Origin: Paludibacteraceae bacterium
GTDB lineage: Bacteria > Bacteroidota > Bacteroidia > Bacteroidales > Paludibacteraceae
NCBI GenBank assembly: GCA_017401985.1
Contig: JAFPNK010000057.1
Coordinates: 1 to 34,675 of the forward strand
DNA length: 34,675 bases
Direction of reading: 5' to 3'
Both the position numbers and the translations under genes were made by a program. Within the stretch, counting starts at the first letter, position 1. The number at the start of each line of letters is the position of its first letter. Below the pieces are notes generated by a model, which did no database searches, was not told the origin of the DNA, and was given only the letters and a program-made list of their open reading frames with translations. Below, piece after piece: positions 1-11,458 of this stretch.

Positions 1-213
1 ATAATATAGTAAAAAGAGGCTCAGAAATGGTATTTTGGGGCAAAATTGCGCAAATTATCTCCCAGAAATCTCCCCGTTACCACCCCGTTATCACCCTGTA
101 ATCACCCCCTTTTTGGTCGTTTTGGAGTTGTGGTGGTTGAATATCCGGTGCGAGGAGGAACTGGCGGCAAAGATGCCACCAAAGGGGAAATCGCATAAAA
201 AAACGCACGCACA
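1..213. other. Left-edge region upstream of the nadK promoter, no convincing gene
   Basis: No convincing gene is seen. A frame open from base 3 to a TAA at 99-101 has no start inside the window and could be the tail of an upstream gene, but its peptide is not recognisable. Bases 72-104 hold three copies of an 11-base tandem repeat (CCCCGTTACCA and two variants). A weak stem is possible between 162-169 and 174-181. A frame that is open from base 35 into nadK is judged non-coding upstream of 278, because the nadK promoter lies inside it. Confidence 0.5.
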
Positions 214-245
214 TTTGCATATTCCAAATATTTGTTGTAACTTTG
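214..245 (+). promoter_or_regulatory. Bacteroidetes-type promoter of nadK
   Basis: The -33 element TTTG is at 214-217, followed by a 20-base spacer and the -7 element TAACTTTG at 238-245, which fits TAnnTTTG. Transcription should start near 250, giving a leader of about 27 bases before the ATG at 278. The -33 box is followed by CATAT, an extension shared with most other promoters in this window. Confidence 0.8.
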
Positions 246-277
246 CAGTCGAATTTAAATTAGCGTATTGTGGCCTT

Positions 278-1171
278 ATGACAATTGCTGTATTTGGAAA
301 TGCGATGAAGTCTGACACCTTAGTGGCGGTGCGACATATATTGCAATTTATGAAAGAGAAGGGCGTTCATGTGTTGCTATCACAGGAATTACGCCAGGAA
401 TTGGATTTGCGTGAGTATCCGGTTTTTGATGACGGTTTCATTAACGGAGACACGGCCAAGCCGTTGAATGAGGGTCCGATTGATTTCGCCTTGTCGGTTG
501 GTGGAGATGGTACGTTCCTTACCAGTTCCGCTGCCATCGGACAGAAGAACATTCCTATTTTGGGTATTAACTGCGGCCATCTGGGTTTTCTGGCAGAAGT
601 GCAGACCGAACAGATGGATGATATCATGCAGAAACTGGTGGATGGCGAGTACACGATTGAGCAACGCAGTCTGCTGCATCTCACGGTGTTAGACAAAGAG
701 GGCAATAAGCGCGACGGGTTGATTCTCGCGCCGAATGCGCTGAACGAGATCGCCATTCTCAAAGAGGGTTTGAGTAGTATGCTGCAGATCGAGTTGAAGG
801 TAAACGGTGAGTACCTGCACACGTATAACTCGGACGGTTTGGTTATTGCCACTCCGACGGGCAGCACGGCGTATAACCTGTCTATCGGTGGCCCGCTGAT
901 GGCGCCGCAGAGTCGTGGCATCATTCTGACGCCGATTGCGCCGCATAGCCTAACGGTGAAGCCGCTGGTAGTGCCGGACGACTGGAAATTTGACATTCGT
1001 GTCAGCAGCCGTTACGATGCGTTTATGGTGTCGGTAGATGGCCGTAGTCAGAGTTTGAGTACGGACATGAACCTGCATATTGAGCGCGCATCGTATACCG
1101 TCAAAGTGGTGCAGATAGGCGACAACAGTTTCTTGAAGAGTTTAAGGACCAAGTTAAATTGGGGTAAGTAG
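278..1171 (+). CDS. nadK: NAD kinase
   Basis: Phosphorylates NAD to NADP with ATP in the cytoplasm and so sets the NADP(H) supply. The protein has 297 residues, normal for the family. The diagnostic GGDGT motif is at residues 75-79, the ALNE segment is at about 154-157 and the DGLVIATPTGSTAYN block at 186-200; these build the NAD and ATP sites. The ATG at 278 is chosen because the protein then begins MTIAVFGN, as nadK homologues do, and because a good promoter ends at 245. The frame is open 81 codons further upstream, but that peptide is proline-rich and unlike the family. The gene is followed by a 114-base gap with an inverted repeat and then lgt. Confidence 0.95.
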   Translation: MTIAVFGNAMKSDTLVAVRHILQFMKEKGVHVLLSQELRQELDLREYPVFDDGFINGDTAKPLNEGPIDFALSVGGDGTFLTSSAAIGQKNIPILGINCGHLGFLAEVQTEQMDDIMQKLVDGEYTIEQRSLLHLTVLDKEGNKRDGLILAPNALNEIAILKEGLSSMLQIELKVNGEYLHTYNSDGLVIATPTGSTAYNLSIGGPLMAPQSRGIILTPIAPHSLTVKPLVVPDDWKFDIRVSSRYDAFMVSVDGRSQSLSTDMNLHIERASYTVKVVQIGDNSFLKSLRTKLNWGK

Positions 1172-1179
1172 CTCGCATG

Positions 1180-1255
1180 ATACTCATCAAAACCGTACTG
1201 CCCCGTACTGCGGCTCCGCGTCCCCAACACGCTCCGCACGCTTTTGATTGAGTAC
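1180..1255. repeat. Nested inverted repeat between nadK and lgt
   Basis: The outer arms are 1180-1192 (ATACTCATCAAAA) and 1242-1255, whose reverse complement is GTACTCAATCAAAA. An inner stem pairs TGCGG (1209-1213) with CCGCA (1234-1238) and CGT (1219-1221) with ACG (1229-1231). There is no T-run after the structure, so a simple intrinsic terminator is unlikely. It could be a dispersed palindromic element or a structured RNA between two cotranscribed genes. Confidence 0.6.
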
Positions 1256-1285
1256 ATGTTCGCTTAAAGAAAAAGTTTATAGAAT

Positions 1286-2233
1286 ATGGTATTAGATTTT
1301 ATCACATGGGACGTGAGTCCGTATATTTTTGGTGACAGCGGCGTTCGCTGGTACGGTTTGCTGTGGGCGATCGGGTTGTACGTGTGCTGGAAGATCAACG
1401 AGCAGATGTACAAGAAGGAGAATTGTCCTGCCGAGTGGCCGGATCTGCTTTTCTTTTGGATGGCCGCGGGTGTGATTATCGGTGCGCGTCTGGGACACTG
1501 CTGGTTCTACGAGTGGCATCATACCAACGACCCGATTCAGATCTTCGGTTGGACATTCAATTATCGTAACCCGTACATCGAGCACCCGCTTCGGCTTATT
1601 AAGATCTGGGAAGGCGGTTTGAGCAGTCACGGAGGTGCGATCGGTTTGATCATCGCAGCAATCTTGCTTAACAAATACAAATACAGCAAGTACCCGCAGT
1701 TCGGCACCAGTTGGTTGTGGATCTTGGACCGTTTGTGTATCGGTGTGTGCATCACGGGCGCGCTGATTCGTTTGGGTAACCTGATGAACAGCGAGATTTA
1801 CGGCGACCCGACTACGTTGCCGTGGGGCTTCATCTTCGTGAACGATCCTTATGCGCCGAAAGATGCCCTTACCGGGCAGGTATTAGCCTGCCATCCGACG
1901 CAGATATATGAGATCTTGTATTGTCTGGTGGCCTTTGCTATCACGTACCCGATGTATAAGTTCACGCAGGCGCGTCGTCGCGAAGGACTGCTGTTGGGCG
2001 TGTTCCTGGAGGTGGTATTCTTCACCCGTTTCTGCCTGGAGTTCATTAAGTTAGACCAAGAGGCGTTTGAAGCGGGACACTTGTTCAATATGGGACAGTT
2101 GCTCAGTATTCCGTTCATTGCGTTAGGTATATACCTTATTATACGCGCATATAGGCGACCGCTCAGTCCGGTGGTGGAGAAGCAACCGGAATCGTTGGAC
2201 CCCAAATACCGGAAGACAAATGACAAAAAGTGA
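1286..2233 (+). CDS. lgt: Prolipoprotein diacylglyceryl transferase
   Basis: Transfers diacylglycerol from phosphatidylglycerol to the lipobox cysteine of prolipoproteins, the first step of lipoprotein maturation, in the inner membrane. The protein has 315 residues and several hydrophobic segments. The conserved GGLSSHGGAIG stretch is at 110-120 (His115) and the Lgt signature IRLGNLMNSE is at 161-170, with the essential Arg and Asn residues. The C-terminus carries a basic tail. It overlaps fmt by 14 bases, so the two are probably translationally coupled. Several lipoproteins in this window would be its substrates. Confidence 0.95.
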   Translation: MVLDFITWDVSPYIFGDSGVRWYGLLWAIGLYVCWKINEQMYKKENCPAEWPDLLFFWMAAGVIIGARLGHCWFYEWHHTNDPIQIFGWTFNYRNPYIEHPLRLIKIWEGGLSSHGGAIGLIIAAILLNKYKYSKYPQFGTSWLWILDRLCIGVCITGALIRLGNLMNSEIYGDPTTLPWGFIFVNDPYAPKDALTGQVLACHPTQIYEILYCLVAFAITYPMYKFTQARRREGLLLGVFLEVVFFTRFCLEFIKLDQEAFEAGHLFNMGQLLSIPFIALGIYLIIRAYRRPLSPVVEKQPESLDPKYRKTNDKK

Positions 2234-3152
2234 TTTACGAATCGTTTATTTAGGAACGCCGGAGTTCGCAGTCGCCAGTCTGAAGGCGCTGGTAGAAGGC
2301 GGATATAACGTGGTTGCGGTGGTAACTATGCCGGATAAGCAGGCAGGTCGCGGGCACCAGATGCAATTCTCGGACGTGAAGAAATATGCGTTGGAGGTTG
2401 GGTTGCCGGTGCTGCAGCCTGAGAAATTAAAGGACGAAGCGTTCGTAGAGGAGTTACGTAGTTACCACGCTGATTTGCAGATCGTGGTGGCATTTAGGAT
2501 GCTGCCGGAGGTGGTCTGGGCGATGCCTCGGTTGGGTACGTTCAACCTGCATGCCTCGCTGCTGCCGCAGTACAGGGGTGCTGCGCCGATTAACTGGGCC
2601 GTGATGAACGGAGATAAAGAGACCGGTGCGACCACGTTCATGCTGAAGCATGAGATAGATACGGGTAATATGATTTTGCAGGAGCGGATACCTATCGGAG
2701 AAGACGAGAACGTGGGTTCGGTACACGACCGATTGATGGCCATGGGAACGGGACTGGTGACACGCACGGTGGATCTGATTATCGAGTGTGAGAATAAAGG
2801 AATCGAAGTGCCGACTACGCCACAACCGGAGATTAATGAACTGCGTCCGGCACCGAAGATCTTCAAGGAGGACTGCGAGATTAAGTTCTCGGAGAAGACA
2901 GCCGAAGAGGTACATAACTTCGTGCGCGGACTGAGTCCCTACCCTGCTGCGTGGGCGAATCTCGAGATTAACGGACAAGCGTTTGAGAACGTGAAGATAT
3001 ATTCGGTCGAGATCACGAGACCACGTGATCCCGAGACCACAAAAGGGGAAATCATTGTGCCGTGTAAAGAAGGTGCTGTACGCATTCTCGAGTTGCAAGT
3101 ACCGGGTAAGAAACGAATGGACGCACGCTCATTCCTGAATGGACTACATTAA
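2220..3152 (+). CDS. fmt: Methionyl-tRNA formyltransferase
   Basis: Formylates initiator Met-tRNA using 10-formyltetrahydrofolate, for translation initiation. The 310 residues match the family length. The N-terminal Rossmann-like formyltransferase domain carries the catalytic trio as Asn109, His111 and Asp147, around the signature SLLPQYRGAAPI (113-124). The C-terminal OB-type tRNA-binding domain begins at about 210. It starts inside the end of lgt and its own end overlaps the next gene by 14 bases, so lgt, fmt and the HD gene form one unit. Confidence 0.95.
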   Translation: MTKSDLRIVYLGTPEFAVASLKALVEGGYNVVAVVTMPDKQAGRGHQMQFSDVKKYALEVGLPVLQPEKLKDEAFVEELRSYHADLQIVVAFRMLPEVVWAMPRLGTFNLHASLLPQYRGAAPINWAVMNGDKETGATTFMLKHEIDTGNMILQERIPIGEDENVGSVHDRLMAMGTGLVTRTVDLIIECENKGIEVPTTPQPEINELRPAPKIFKEDCEIKFSEKTAEEVHNFVRGLSPYPAAWANLEINGQAFENVKIYSVEITRPRDPETTKGEIIVPCKEGAVRILELQVPGKKRMDARSFLNGLH

Positions 3153-3696
3153 GCTCATAGATAAGTACTACGGCGATTATCCGGAGTTGCGGCATGTACT
3201 GGTGACACATAGTCGTCAGGTGGCAGACCGTGCGCTGAAGATAGTCGATGCCCACCCCGAATGGGAAGCACAAGGCCTCGTCGATCGGCAGTTCATTGAA
3301 GAGGCGGCGATGCTGCACGATGTTGGGATTATCTTCTGCGATGCGCCGAAAATCTACTGCACCGGGCCGCACAAGTATATTGAGCACGGTTATCTTGGTG
3401 CGGAGTTATTGCGTTCGGAAGGCTTGCCCAAGCATGCGTTAGTGGCCGAGCGTCACACCGGAACGGGCATTACGATTGAGCAGGTAGAACGGGAGGAATT
3501 GCCGATCCCTGAACGCGATTACTGTCCGCAGAGTCTGGAAGAGAAGATCATCTGCTACGCGGATAAGTTCTACAGCAAAAGTCACCTTGGTGAAGAGGTG
3601 GATATCAGCAAAATCAAGTATAATATCTGGAAATACGGCCACGCAGCATTTGTGCGTTGGCAGGAGTTAGTGGATCTCTGTGGCGAGAACCTCTAA
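3139..3696 (+). CDS. HD-domain phosphohydrolase
   Basis: A 185-residue protein of the HD superfamily of metal-dependent phosphohydrolases. The metal ligands are visible as His24, the His60-Asp61 pair (LHDVG), and His83 and His106 further on, an arrangement typical of small HDIG-type proteins. The substrate cannot be told from sequence; nucleotides or cyclic dinucleotides are common for the superfamily. It overlaps the end of fmt by 14 bases and is the last gene of the nadK-side group. The stop at 3694-3696 is only 11 bases from the stop of the convergent DUF3078 gene, and no terminator hairpin is seen between them. Confidence 0.85.
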   Translation: MDYIKLIDKYYGDYPELRHVLVTHSRQVADRALKIVDAHPEWEAQGLVDRQFIEEAAMLHDVGIIFCDAPKIYCTGPHKYIEHGYLGAELLRSEGLPKHALVAERHTGTGITIEQVEREELPIPERDYCPQSLEEKIICYADKFYSKSHLGEEVDISKIKYNIWKYGHAAFVRWQELVDLCGENL

Positions 3697-3707
3697 TTGC
3701 TAAACGT

Positions 3708-4902
3708 TTACCTGAATTTATGCGCAAAACCGATGGATAGCAGTTCACGGAACTGTATTTTGGCGTGCGTATCGCCGGTCATGATGACAGAACTATCGTA
3801 CCGAGGATGAAGCATCAAGCGTGCGGACATGAAGCGGTTGATGATAAAATCGCAATTCACCTCCAGATCCAGTTCCACGTGCCGGTAGTTGGTGTACATG
3901 TAGAACTTCGATTCGATTGCCACCTCTCGCACGGGTTTCCACAGATATTCGACACGGAGGGAAGAACCGATATTATGTTGGGTCTGCGTTCCGAGTTCCA
4001 AGCCGTAATCAGTCACGCTCACCCGCGCGGTGTCCATGATATGAATGACCTTATAGGACAGCGGAGAGAACGAGATGGAGAGGTTCTTAACCGGCTTGTA
4101 ATCAAGACCGAAGCCTACGTTGAAACGCAAAGGCGAGAAAGGCGCGGACTTGAGATCCATCGAATTGGATTTGTAGGTCGGTAACAGGCGTGTTTCCAGT
4201 TCCGCCGACAAAGAGGTGTACAATTTGGGAACGATGCGATAATTGGCTTTGGAGTAGAGTCGCAGCAGGTCATCGGTTGTGTTCACCTTATGCAGGCTAT
4301 CTGCCGAAACGGTCGAACCGCCTATTCGCCATTCGCCGGTGTTCTCCCACGTGAAGCGCTCCGTGATATAATTGATTTGTCCTTTGGCGATGCCGAGTCC
4401 GGCGAAGGAGGACGATCCGCCTTGATACCAGTTACTGGTTACGTAGTTCTGCGTTACCTGCAGCATCAGCGTGGCTTCTTTGCGCCAAGGTGTTTTCATT
4501 TCCCGGATGGCACGCAACACGTCTCTGCGGTCTTCCTCCGCATCCTTAATCCACGATTTCTCTATCTCTACAGCAGGTATCTCTGCGGCGATCTGCTCCA
4601 TGACCTGCGCTTCATTCGCAGCGCGAAGCGAATCCAGATACGATATTTCGCGGGCAATCGAATCCATACGTTGTATATCCGCGTAAGTCAGGGTGTCTAT
4701 GGTGTCGTTGGCATGCAGTTCAGCGCTCTGCGCGGCCACCAAGTCGAGTAAGAGCAGATCGACGTCCGAGGTGGTCTGCATGTCCTGCAACTTGAACGTG
4801 TCGGGATAGAGTCGGACACTATCCGTTTGTGCCGCCAGACTGGTGGCGGCACAAAGGAGAATCGATATTAGAATATATCGATATTTCGATATTTTGAATT
4901 GA

Positions 4903-4910
<8 letters not shown>
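3708..4910 (-). CDS. DUF3078 family outer-envelope protein
   Basis: A 400-residue secreted protein with an N-terminal signal peptide (hydrophobic core at about 13-25, ending SLAAQ). Residues 30-135 are acidic and helical. From about 145 a beta-rich region begins with [17 protein letters not shown], characteristic of DUF3078, followed by alternating-hydrophobicity strands that end in HKFR, as expected for an outer-membrane barrel. The function of DUF3078 is not known to me. Its ATG overlaps the last 8 bases of secA, so it is probably translated by coupling to secA. The codons around the start contain three copies of the octamer TCGATATT, so the N-terminal [10 protein letters not shown] segment is partly repeat-derived. 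Confidence 0.85.
4862..4893. repeat. Octamer repeat at the start of the DUF3078 gene
   Basis: TCGATATT occurs at 4862-4869, 4878-4885 and 4886-4893, spaced by multiples of eight. It lies in the codons of the signal-peptide n-region and h-region. It belongs to the general pattern of short tandem repeats at gene starts in this window. Confidence 0.75.
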
Positions 4911-8253
<3,343 letters not shown>

Positions 8254-8259
8254 CTATTT

Positions 8260-8298
8260 ATTTACAATTTAATCATTTACCATTTGTTCATTTTTGTG
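8260..8298. repeat. Degenerate 7-8 base repeat in the secA leader
   Basis: Five loose units starting ATTT (ATTTACA, ATTTAATC, ATTTACC, ATTTGTTC, ATTTTTG) run through the 5' untranslated region of secA. It is more degenerate than the other arrays. Confidence 0.5.
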
Positions 8299-8319
8299 CT
8301 TTGCACACAAAATGCGGTG

Positions 8320-8350
8320 CAAAGGTACTACTTTTTTTTCATATATGCAA
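8320..8350 (-). promoter_or_regulatory. Promoter of secA
   Basis: Read on the minus strand, TTG is at 8350-8348, followed by a 20-base spacer and TACCTTTG at 8327-8320. The -33 region reads CTTGCATATATG, the extended form seen at most promoters here. Transcription should start near 8315, giving a leader of about 60 bases. It is divergent from the lipid kinase promoter. Confidence 0.8.
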
Positions 8351-8409
8351 GTACAAAATGCATACCAACGTGTTTTTTATGCCAAAATGGCAGTTTTGCG
8401 CGCGCTCGC

Positions 8410-8440
8410 TTGCGTATGTCAATACTTTTTTGTACTTTTG
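8410..8440 (+). promoter_or_regulatory. Promoter of the lipid kinase and long operon
   Basis: TTG is at 8410-8412, followed by a 20-base spacer and TACTTTTG at 8433-8440. The extended -33 region CTTGCGTATGTC is identical over 12 bases to that of the DHH phosphoesterase promoter. Transcription should begin near 8445, about 26 bases before the ATG at 8471. It is the only promoter of this type seen ahead of the run of genes reaching to 17327. Confidence 0.8.
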
Positions 8441-8470
8441 CACGTCGAATTATGTGAATTTATTGAACTT

Positions 8471-9364
8471 ATGAAAAATATTGCTTTTATCATCAACCCT
8501 GTTTCGGGTTCGAAGGAGACACAGAGTGCGAAGCGGAAACTGCCGAAGTTAATCATGCAGACGCTGGACGCAGAGCAGTGGTTACCGAACATCATCTTCA
8601 CTGAGTACGCGGGTCATGCGACCGAATTGGCGCACCAGTACGCGCGCATGGGATTTGATGCGGTAGTGGCCGTAGGCGGTGACGGTACAGTGAATGAGGT
8701 TGCTCGCGGTCTGAAGGACACGAAGACGGCTATGGGTATTCTGCCGATGGGTAGCGGAAACGGTTTTGCGCGTCATCTGAATATCCCGATGCGTGTGAAC
8801 AAAGCGCTGGAGATGATCAATCACTCGGAGCCGATTAGCGTCGATTACGGTCTGGCGAACGGCAAGGTGTTCGTAAGCACCTGCGGAACCGGTTTTGATG
8901 CGCTGATTGCCAATCAATTTGCCGGCAGCAACAAACGCGGGTTCGCTACGTACCTACAGGACGTGATCAAAGATATCTTCTCTTACACGCCGCAGAACTA
9001 CCACCTGATCGGTGACGGTTTTGATGTGACGCATAAGGCGTTTCTGATTACGTTTGCGAATGCGAACCAGTGGGGCAATGATGCGATGATTGCGCCTAAG
9101 GCCAGCATTCAGGACGGTAAGATGGATATTATGATGATGTCCAGCCATGCCTTGCTCGGCAGCGCCGGTCTGGCATTACGTCTGTTCGCAGGCAGCATTG
9201 ACGACAGCCATTTTATGAATACGATTCGCGCGAAGGAAGTGACGCTCGAACGCGAAGAACCGGCACCGTTCCATTTGGATGGCGATCCGGTGGTGATGGA
9301 GAAAGATATTCACATTAAGATTGTTCCCGACGGGCTGCGAGTGCTCGTAGAGAAACGATTCTAA
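8471..9364 (+). CDS. YegS/diacylglycerol kinase family lipid kinase
   Basis: A 297-residue soluble kinase of the DAGK catalytic family, expected to phosphorylate diacylglycerol or a related lipid at the membrane. The nucleotide-binding motif GGDGT is at 69-73 with the following NEVARGL, and the GSGNGFAR motif is at 94-101. The C-terminal beta-sandwich half contains the lipid-domain pattern FHLDGDPV. The ATG at 8471 is chosen over an open extension of 59 codons because a promoter lies inside that extension and the protein then starts [13 protein letters not shown], as in homologues. It is followed after 26 bases by dut; those bases contain an octamer repeat. Confidence 0.93.
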   Translation: MKNIAFIINPVSGSKETQSAKRKLPKLIMQTLDAEQWLPNIIFTEYAGHATELAHQYARMGFDAVVAVGGDGTVNEVARGLKDTKTAMGILPMGSGNGFARHLNIPMRVNKALEMINHSEPISVDYGLANGKVFVSTCGTGFDALIANQFAGSNKRGFATYLQDVIKDIFSYTPQNYHLIGDGFDVTHKAFLITFANANQWGNDAMIAPKASIQDGKMDIMMMSSHALLGSAGLALRLFAGSIDDSHFMNTIRAKEVTLEREEPAPFHLDGDPVVMEKDIHIKIVPDGLRVLVEKRF

Positions 9365-9386
9365 CTAGACGACTAGACAACTGGAT
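9363..9386. repeat. Octamer repeat between the lipid kinase gene and dut
   Basis: Three units, AACTAGAC, GACTAGAC and AACTGGAT, begin on the lipid kinase stop codon and end just before the dut start codon. Confidence 0.65.
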
Positions 9387-9390
9387 AATT

Positions 9391-9825
9391 ATGGAACTGA
9401 AGATCATCAATAAGAGTTCGAATCCGCTGCCGAAGTACGAGAGTGCACAGGCGGCAGGAATGGATATACGGTGTAACATCACCGAAGCTATCACGCTTCA
9501 ACCGATGGAGCGGAAGTTGATTCCGACGGGTTTGTTCATTGAACTGCCGGCCGGTTACGAAGCGCAGATTCGTCCGCGCAGCGGACTGGCTCTCAAACGC
9601 GGTCTGACGGTATTGAACACCCCGGGTACTATCGATGCCGATTATCGCGGCGAGGTTGGCGTGATTCTCATCAACCTGAGCGGTGAACCGCAGACGATTG
9701 AACCGGGTGAGCGTATCTGCCAAATGGTGATTGCGCGTCATGAGACACCGGAGGTTGTGGAAGTGAATGAACTGAGCGACACCGAACGCGGTGCCGGAGG
9801 CTTCGGACACAGTGGTCGTAAGTAA
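9391..9825 (+). CDS. dut: dUTP diphosphatase
   Basis: Hydrolyses dUTP to dUMP and pyrophosphate, keeping uracil out of DNA and supplying dUMP for thymidylate. The 144 residues are typical of the trimeric family. All five motifs are present: AGMDI (22-26), RPRSGLALK (61-69), [10 protein letters not shown] (79-88) with the catalytic Asp84, GERICQMVI (106-114) and [10 protein letters not shown] (133-142). The stop TAA abuts a heptamer array that runs into the next gene. Confidence 0.97.
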   Translation: MELKIINKSSNPLPKYESAQAAGMDIRCNITEAITLQPMERKLIPTGLFIELPAGYEAQIRPRSGLALKRGLTVLNTPGTIDADYRGEVGVILINLSGEPQTIEPGERICQMVIARHETPEVVEVNELSDTERGAGGFGHSGRK

Positions 9826-9827
9826 AG

Positions 9828-9862
9828 GTTATAGGTGAAAGGTTATAGGTGAGAGGTTATAG
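9828..9862. repeat. Heptamer array spanning the dut/TPR junction
   Basis: Five uninterrupted 7-base units alternate GTTATAG (1st, 3rd, 5th) with GTGAAAG and GTGAGAG (2nd, 4th). The fourth unit supplies the GTG start codon of the TPR gene, and units 4-5 encode its first residues. Confidence 0.95.
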
Positions 9863-10868
9863 GCACATATTAGTCGTTGTTCTTGGTTCCTTGTTCTTGG
9901 TTCCGGCATGGGCCAAGAAACCGGTGGCGCATACGCCGGTTCTTACGGTGGAGCAGGAGCAACAATTCACCTACTACTGGTACGCCGCCAAGCAGGCCAT
10001 TGAGGAGGAGCGTTACGCGGATGCGTATGCGTTGCTCGAGTTCTGTCGGCTCATCAACCCGAACGATGCGCAGACGACGGCTTTCTTAGGCGTGTTGTAC
10101 AACGGCATGGGCCAGAAAGCACGGGCGCGGCAGACCTACCGGCGTGCTTTCGAACTGGCGCCAGGCGATCAGTGGTTCCGATACAGCGATGTACTCTTTA
10201 AGTCCGGTACCAAAGAGGATCGAAAAGAAGCCATCCGCGTTTGCGAGACGGCATTCAAACAGCAGAAAGAGTCCGTGAAGAACCACAAGCGGGATCAGGT
10301 GGAGAACGATTTGTTGGAAATGTTGCGCAAGGCCTATATGGAGGACGGGCAATGGAAGAAAGCGCTCGCCATACAAGACGAGATAGACCGCATCACGGGC
10401 TTTGACGATTACAGTGCTTATTACCGTTATCGCATCTATGTGCGTTGGGGTAAAACGAAAAAAGCCATTGAGGTGATTGACCGATATATCGAGCAGGACC
10501 CGACGGATGTACGTTTCTTGAAGTTCCGCATTGAACTGCTGGAATATACCAAAGCGCCGAAGGAGGACATCTATCGCATGTACGACCGCGTGCTGGAGGT
10601 GGAACCGTACAACTTGGAAATTCTCAATTCGTATGCCTATATGATTGCTACGCAGGGCGGAGACCTTAAGAAAGCGGAGCGAATGAGTGCTATTACGATT
10701 CGGGAAGAACCCAACAGCCCCTATTACCTGGACACCTACGGATGGATACTGCACCTGCAGAACCAGGACGATTTGGCGCTCTTCTATCTCAAACGCGCGC
10801 TGTGGAACGCCACGGAAGAAACGGTTCGGGCGGAGATAGAGAAACACATGAGACAGATATCCAAGTGA
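9849..10868 (+). CDS. Tetratricopeptide repeat protein, secreted
   Basis: A 339-residue protein with a signal peptide (MRGYR followed by a hydrophobic core ending VPAWA) and TPR-type helical repeats over the rest, for example YYWYAAKQAIEEERYADAYALLEFC and YSAYYRYRIYVRWGKTKKAIEVIDRYIEQDP. Such proteins are protein-interaction scaffolds, probably periplasmic here. The order dut, TPR protein, DUF4292 lipoprotein, M23-like protein is, as I recall, conserved in Bacteroidales. The start is GTG at 9849: an in-frame TAG directly precedes it, so no earlier start is possible. That GTG lies inside a heptamer array, and the hydrophobic core is encoded by a second heptamer array at 9879-9906. Confidence 0.85.
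   Translation: MRGYRHILVVVLGSLFLVPAWAKKPVAHTPVLTVEQEQQFTYYWYAAKQAIEEERYADAYALLEFCRLINPNDAQTTAFLGVLYNGMGQKARARQTYRRAFELAPGDQWFRYSDVLFKSGTKEDRKEAIRVCETAFKQQKESVKNHKRDQVENDLLEMLRKAYMEDGQWKKALAIQDEIDRITGFDDYSAYYRYRIYVRWGKTKKAIEVIDRYIEQDPTDVRFLKFRIELLEYTKAPKEDIYRMYDRVLEVEPYNLEILNSYAYMIATQGGDLKKAERMSAITIREEPNSPYYLDTYGWILHLQNQDDLALFYLKRALWNATEETVRAEIEKHMRQISK
9879..9906. repeat. Heptamer array encoding the TPR protein signal peptide core
   Basis: Four units, GTTCTTG, GTTCCTT, GTTCTTG and GTTCCGG, encode the VLGSLFLVP part of the signal peptide. A related TTCCTTG array encodes the signal peptide of the lipoprotein gene starting at 20774. Confidence 0.85.
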
Positions 10869-10889
10869 TTGAAGATTGAAGAATGAAGA
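10868..10889. repeat. Heptamer array at the TPR/DUF4292 junction
   Basis: Units ATTGAAG, ATTGAAG and AATGAAG, followed by a decayed AATAGAAG, run from the last base of the TPR stop codon. The ATG of the DUF4292 gene (10883) lies in the third unit. Confidence 0.9.
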
Positions 10890-11434
10890 ATAGAAGATAT
10901 ATTGTATTGTTTTTGGCAGCGCTGCTGATGGTAGGTTGCGGTACCAAGAAGAAGATTCAACCCACGCCGACCGAACCGGTTGCGCCGGCTTGGCATACCT
11001 GTGTGGTGCAGGGCGCTCATGCGACCGTCAGCAGAGGCAACGACCGGTTGTCTGCCACCGTGAACATGCAGACCGTACGCGACTCAATGATCATCATCAG
11101 CGTGATGCCGATGCTCGGAATAGAGATGCTGCGTCTGGAGGCCACCCCGCAACAGATGATTGCCATTGACAAGATACACGGTCAATATGCCGTCACCACC
11201 TTCGAGCAACTCAATCGTCAGTTAACGCCGCAGCTGACCTGGCAGATCTTACAGCAGATCAGCACGGCCGAATTGCCAACCGGCCCCAACAGAGCACGCC
11301 TGCAATACACGCTCGGCAAAGAGACCATTGATATTATCATCGATTATACCACGCCGCAGACCGATGTGCCGGTTCGAATGACCCAACAACGTTTGGACCG
11401 CTACACGAAGGTGGACATCAGTAAGTGGCTGTGA
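10883..11434 (+). CDS. DUF4292 family lipoprotein
   Basis: A 183-residue lipoprotein: a short basic start, a hydrophobic core and the lipobox LLMVGC with Cys at residue 19, followed by lysines. The body matches what I know of DUF4292 in Bacteroidetes, a LolA/LolB-like beta-rich fold, with segments such as DSMIIISVMPMLGIEMLRLEATP and the C-terminal RLDRYTKVDISKWL. By fold it may handle lipoproteins or lipids at the outer membrane, but this is an inference. Its start codon is inside a heptamer repeat, and its stop codon begins the next array. Confidence 0.8.
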   Translation: MKNRRYIVLFLAALLMVGCGTKKKIQPTPTEPVAPAWHTCVVQGAHATVSRGNDRLSATVNMQTVRDSMIIISVMPMLGIEMLRLEATPQQMIAIDKIHGQYAVTTFEQLNRQLTPQLTWQILQQISTAELPTGPNRARLQYTLGKETIDIIIDYTTPQTDVPVRMTQQRLDRYTKVDISKWL

Positions 11435-11458
11435 ATAGTGAATAGTGAATAATGAATA
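11431..11458. repeat. Heptamer array bridging the DUF4292 stop and EnvC-like start
   Basis: Three perfect GTGAATA units and one ATGAATA unit. The stop codon TGA of the upstream gene is in the first unit and the ATG of the downstream gene starts the fourth unit, so the repeat makes up the entire junction. Confidence 0.95.

Noticed and set aside
35-277. N-terminal extension of nadK by 81 codons
   Set aside because: The nadK promoter lies inside it, and the family starts at the ATG at 278.
1180-1255. Inverted repeat considered as an intrinsic terminator for nadK
   Set aside because: There is no T-run after either stem; 9-mer and longer T tracts are absent downstream.
8294-8470. Upstream extension of the lipid kinase frame
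   Set aside because: It contains both the secA promoter and the kinase's own promoter, and homologues begin [10 protein letters not shown].
9828-9862. Heptamer arrays considered as a CRISPR array
   Set aside because: Units are contiguous 7-mers with no spacers, and no cas genes are present.
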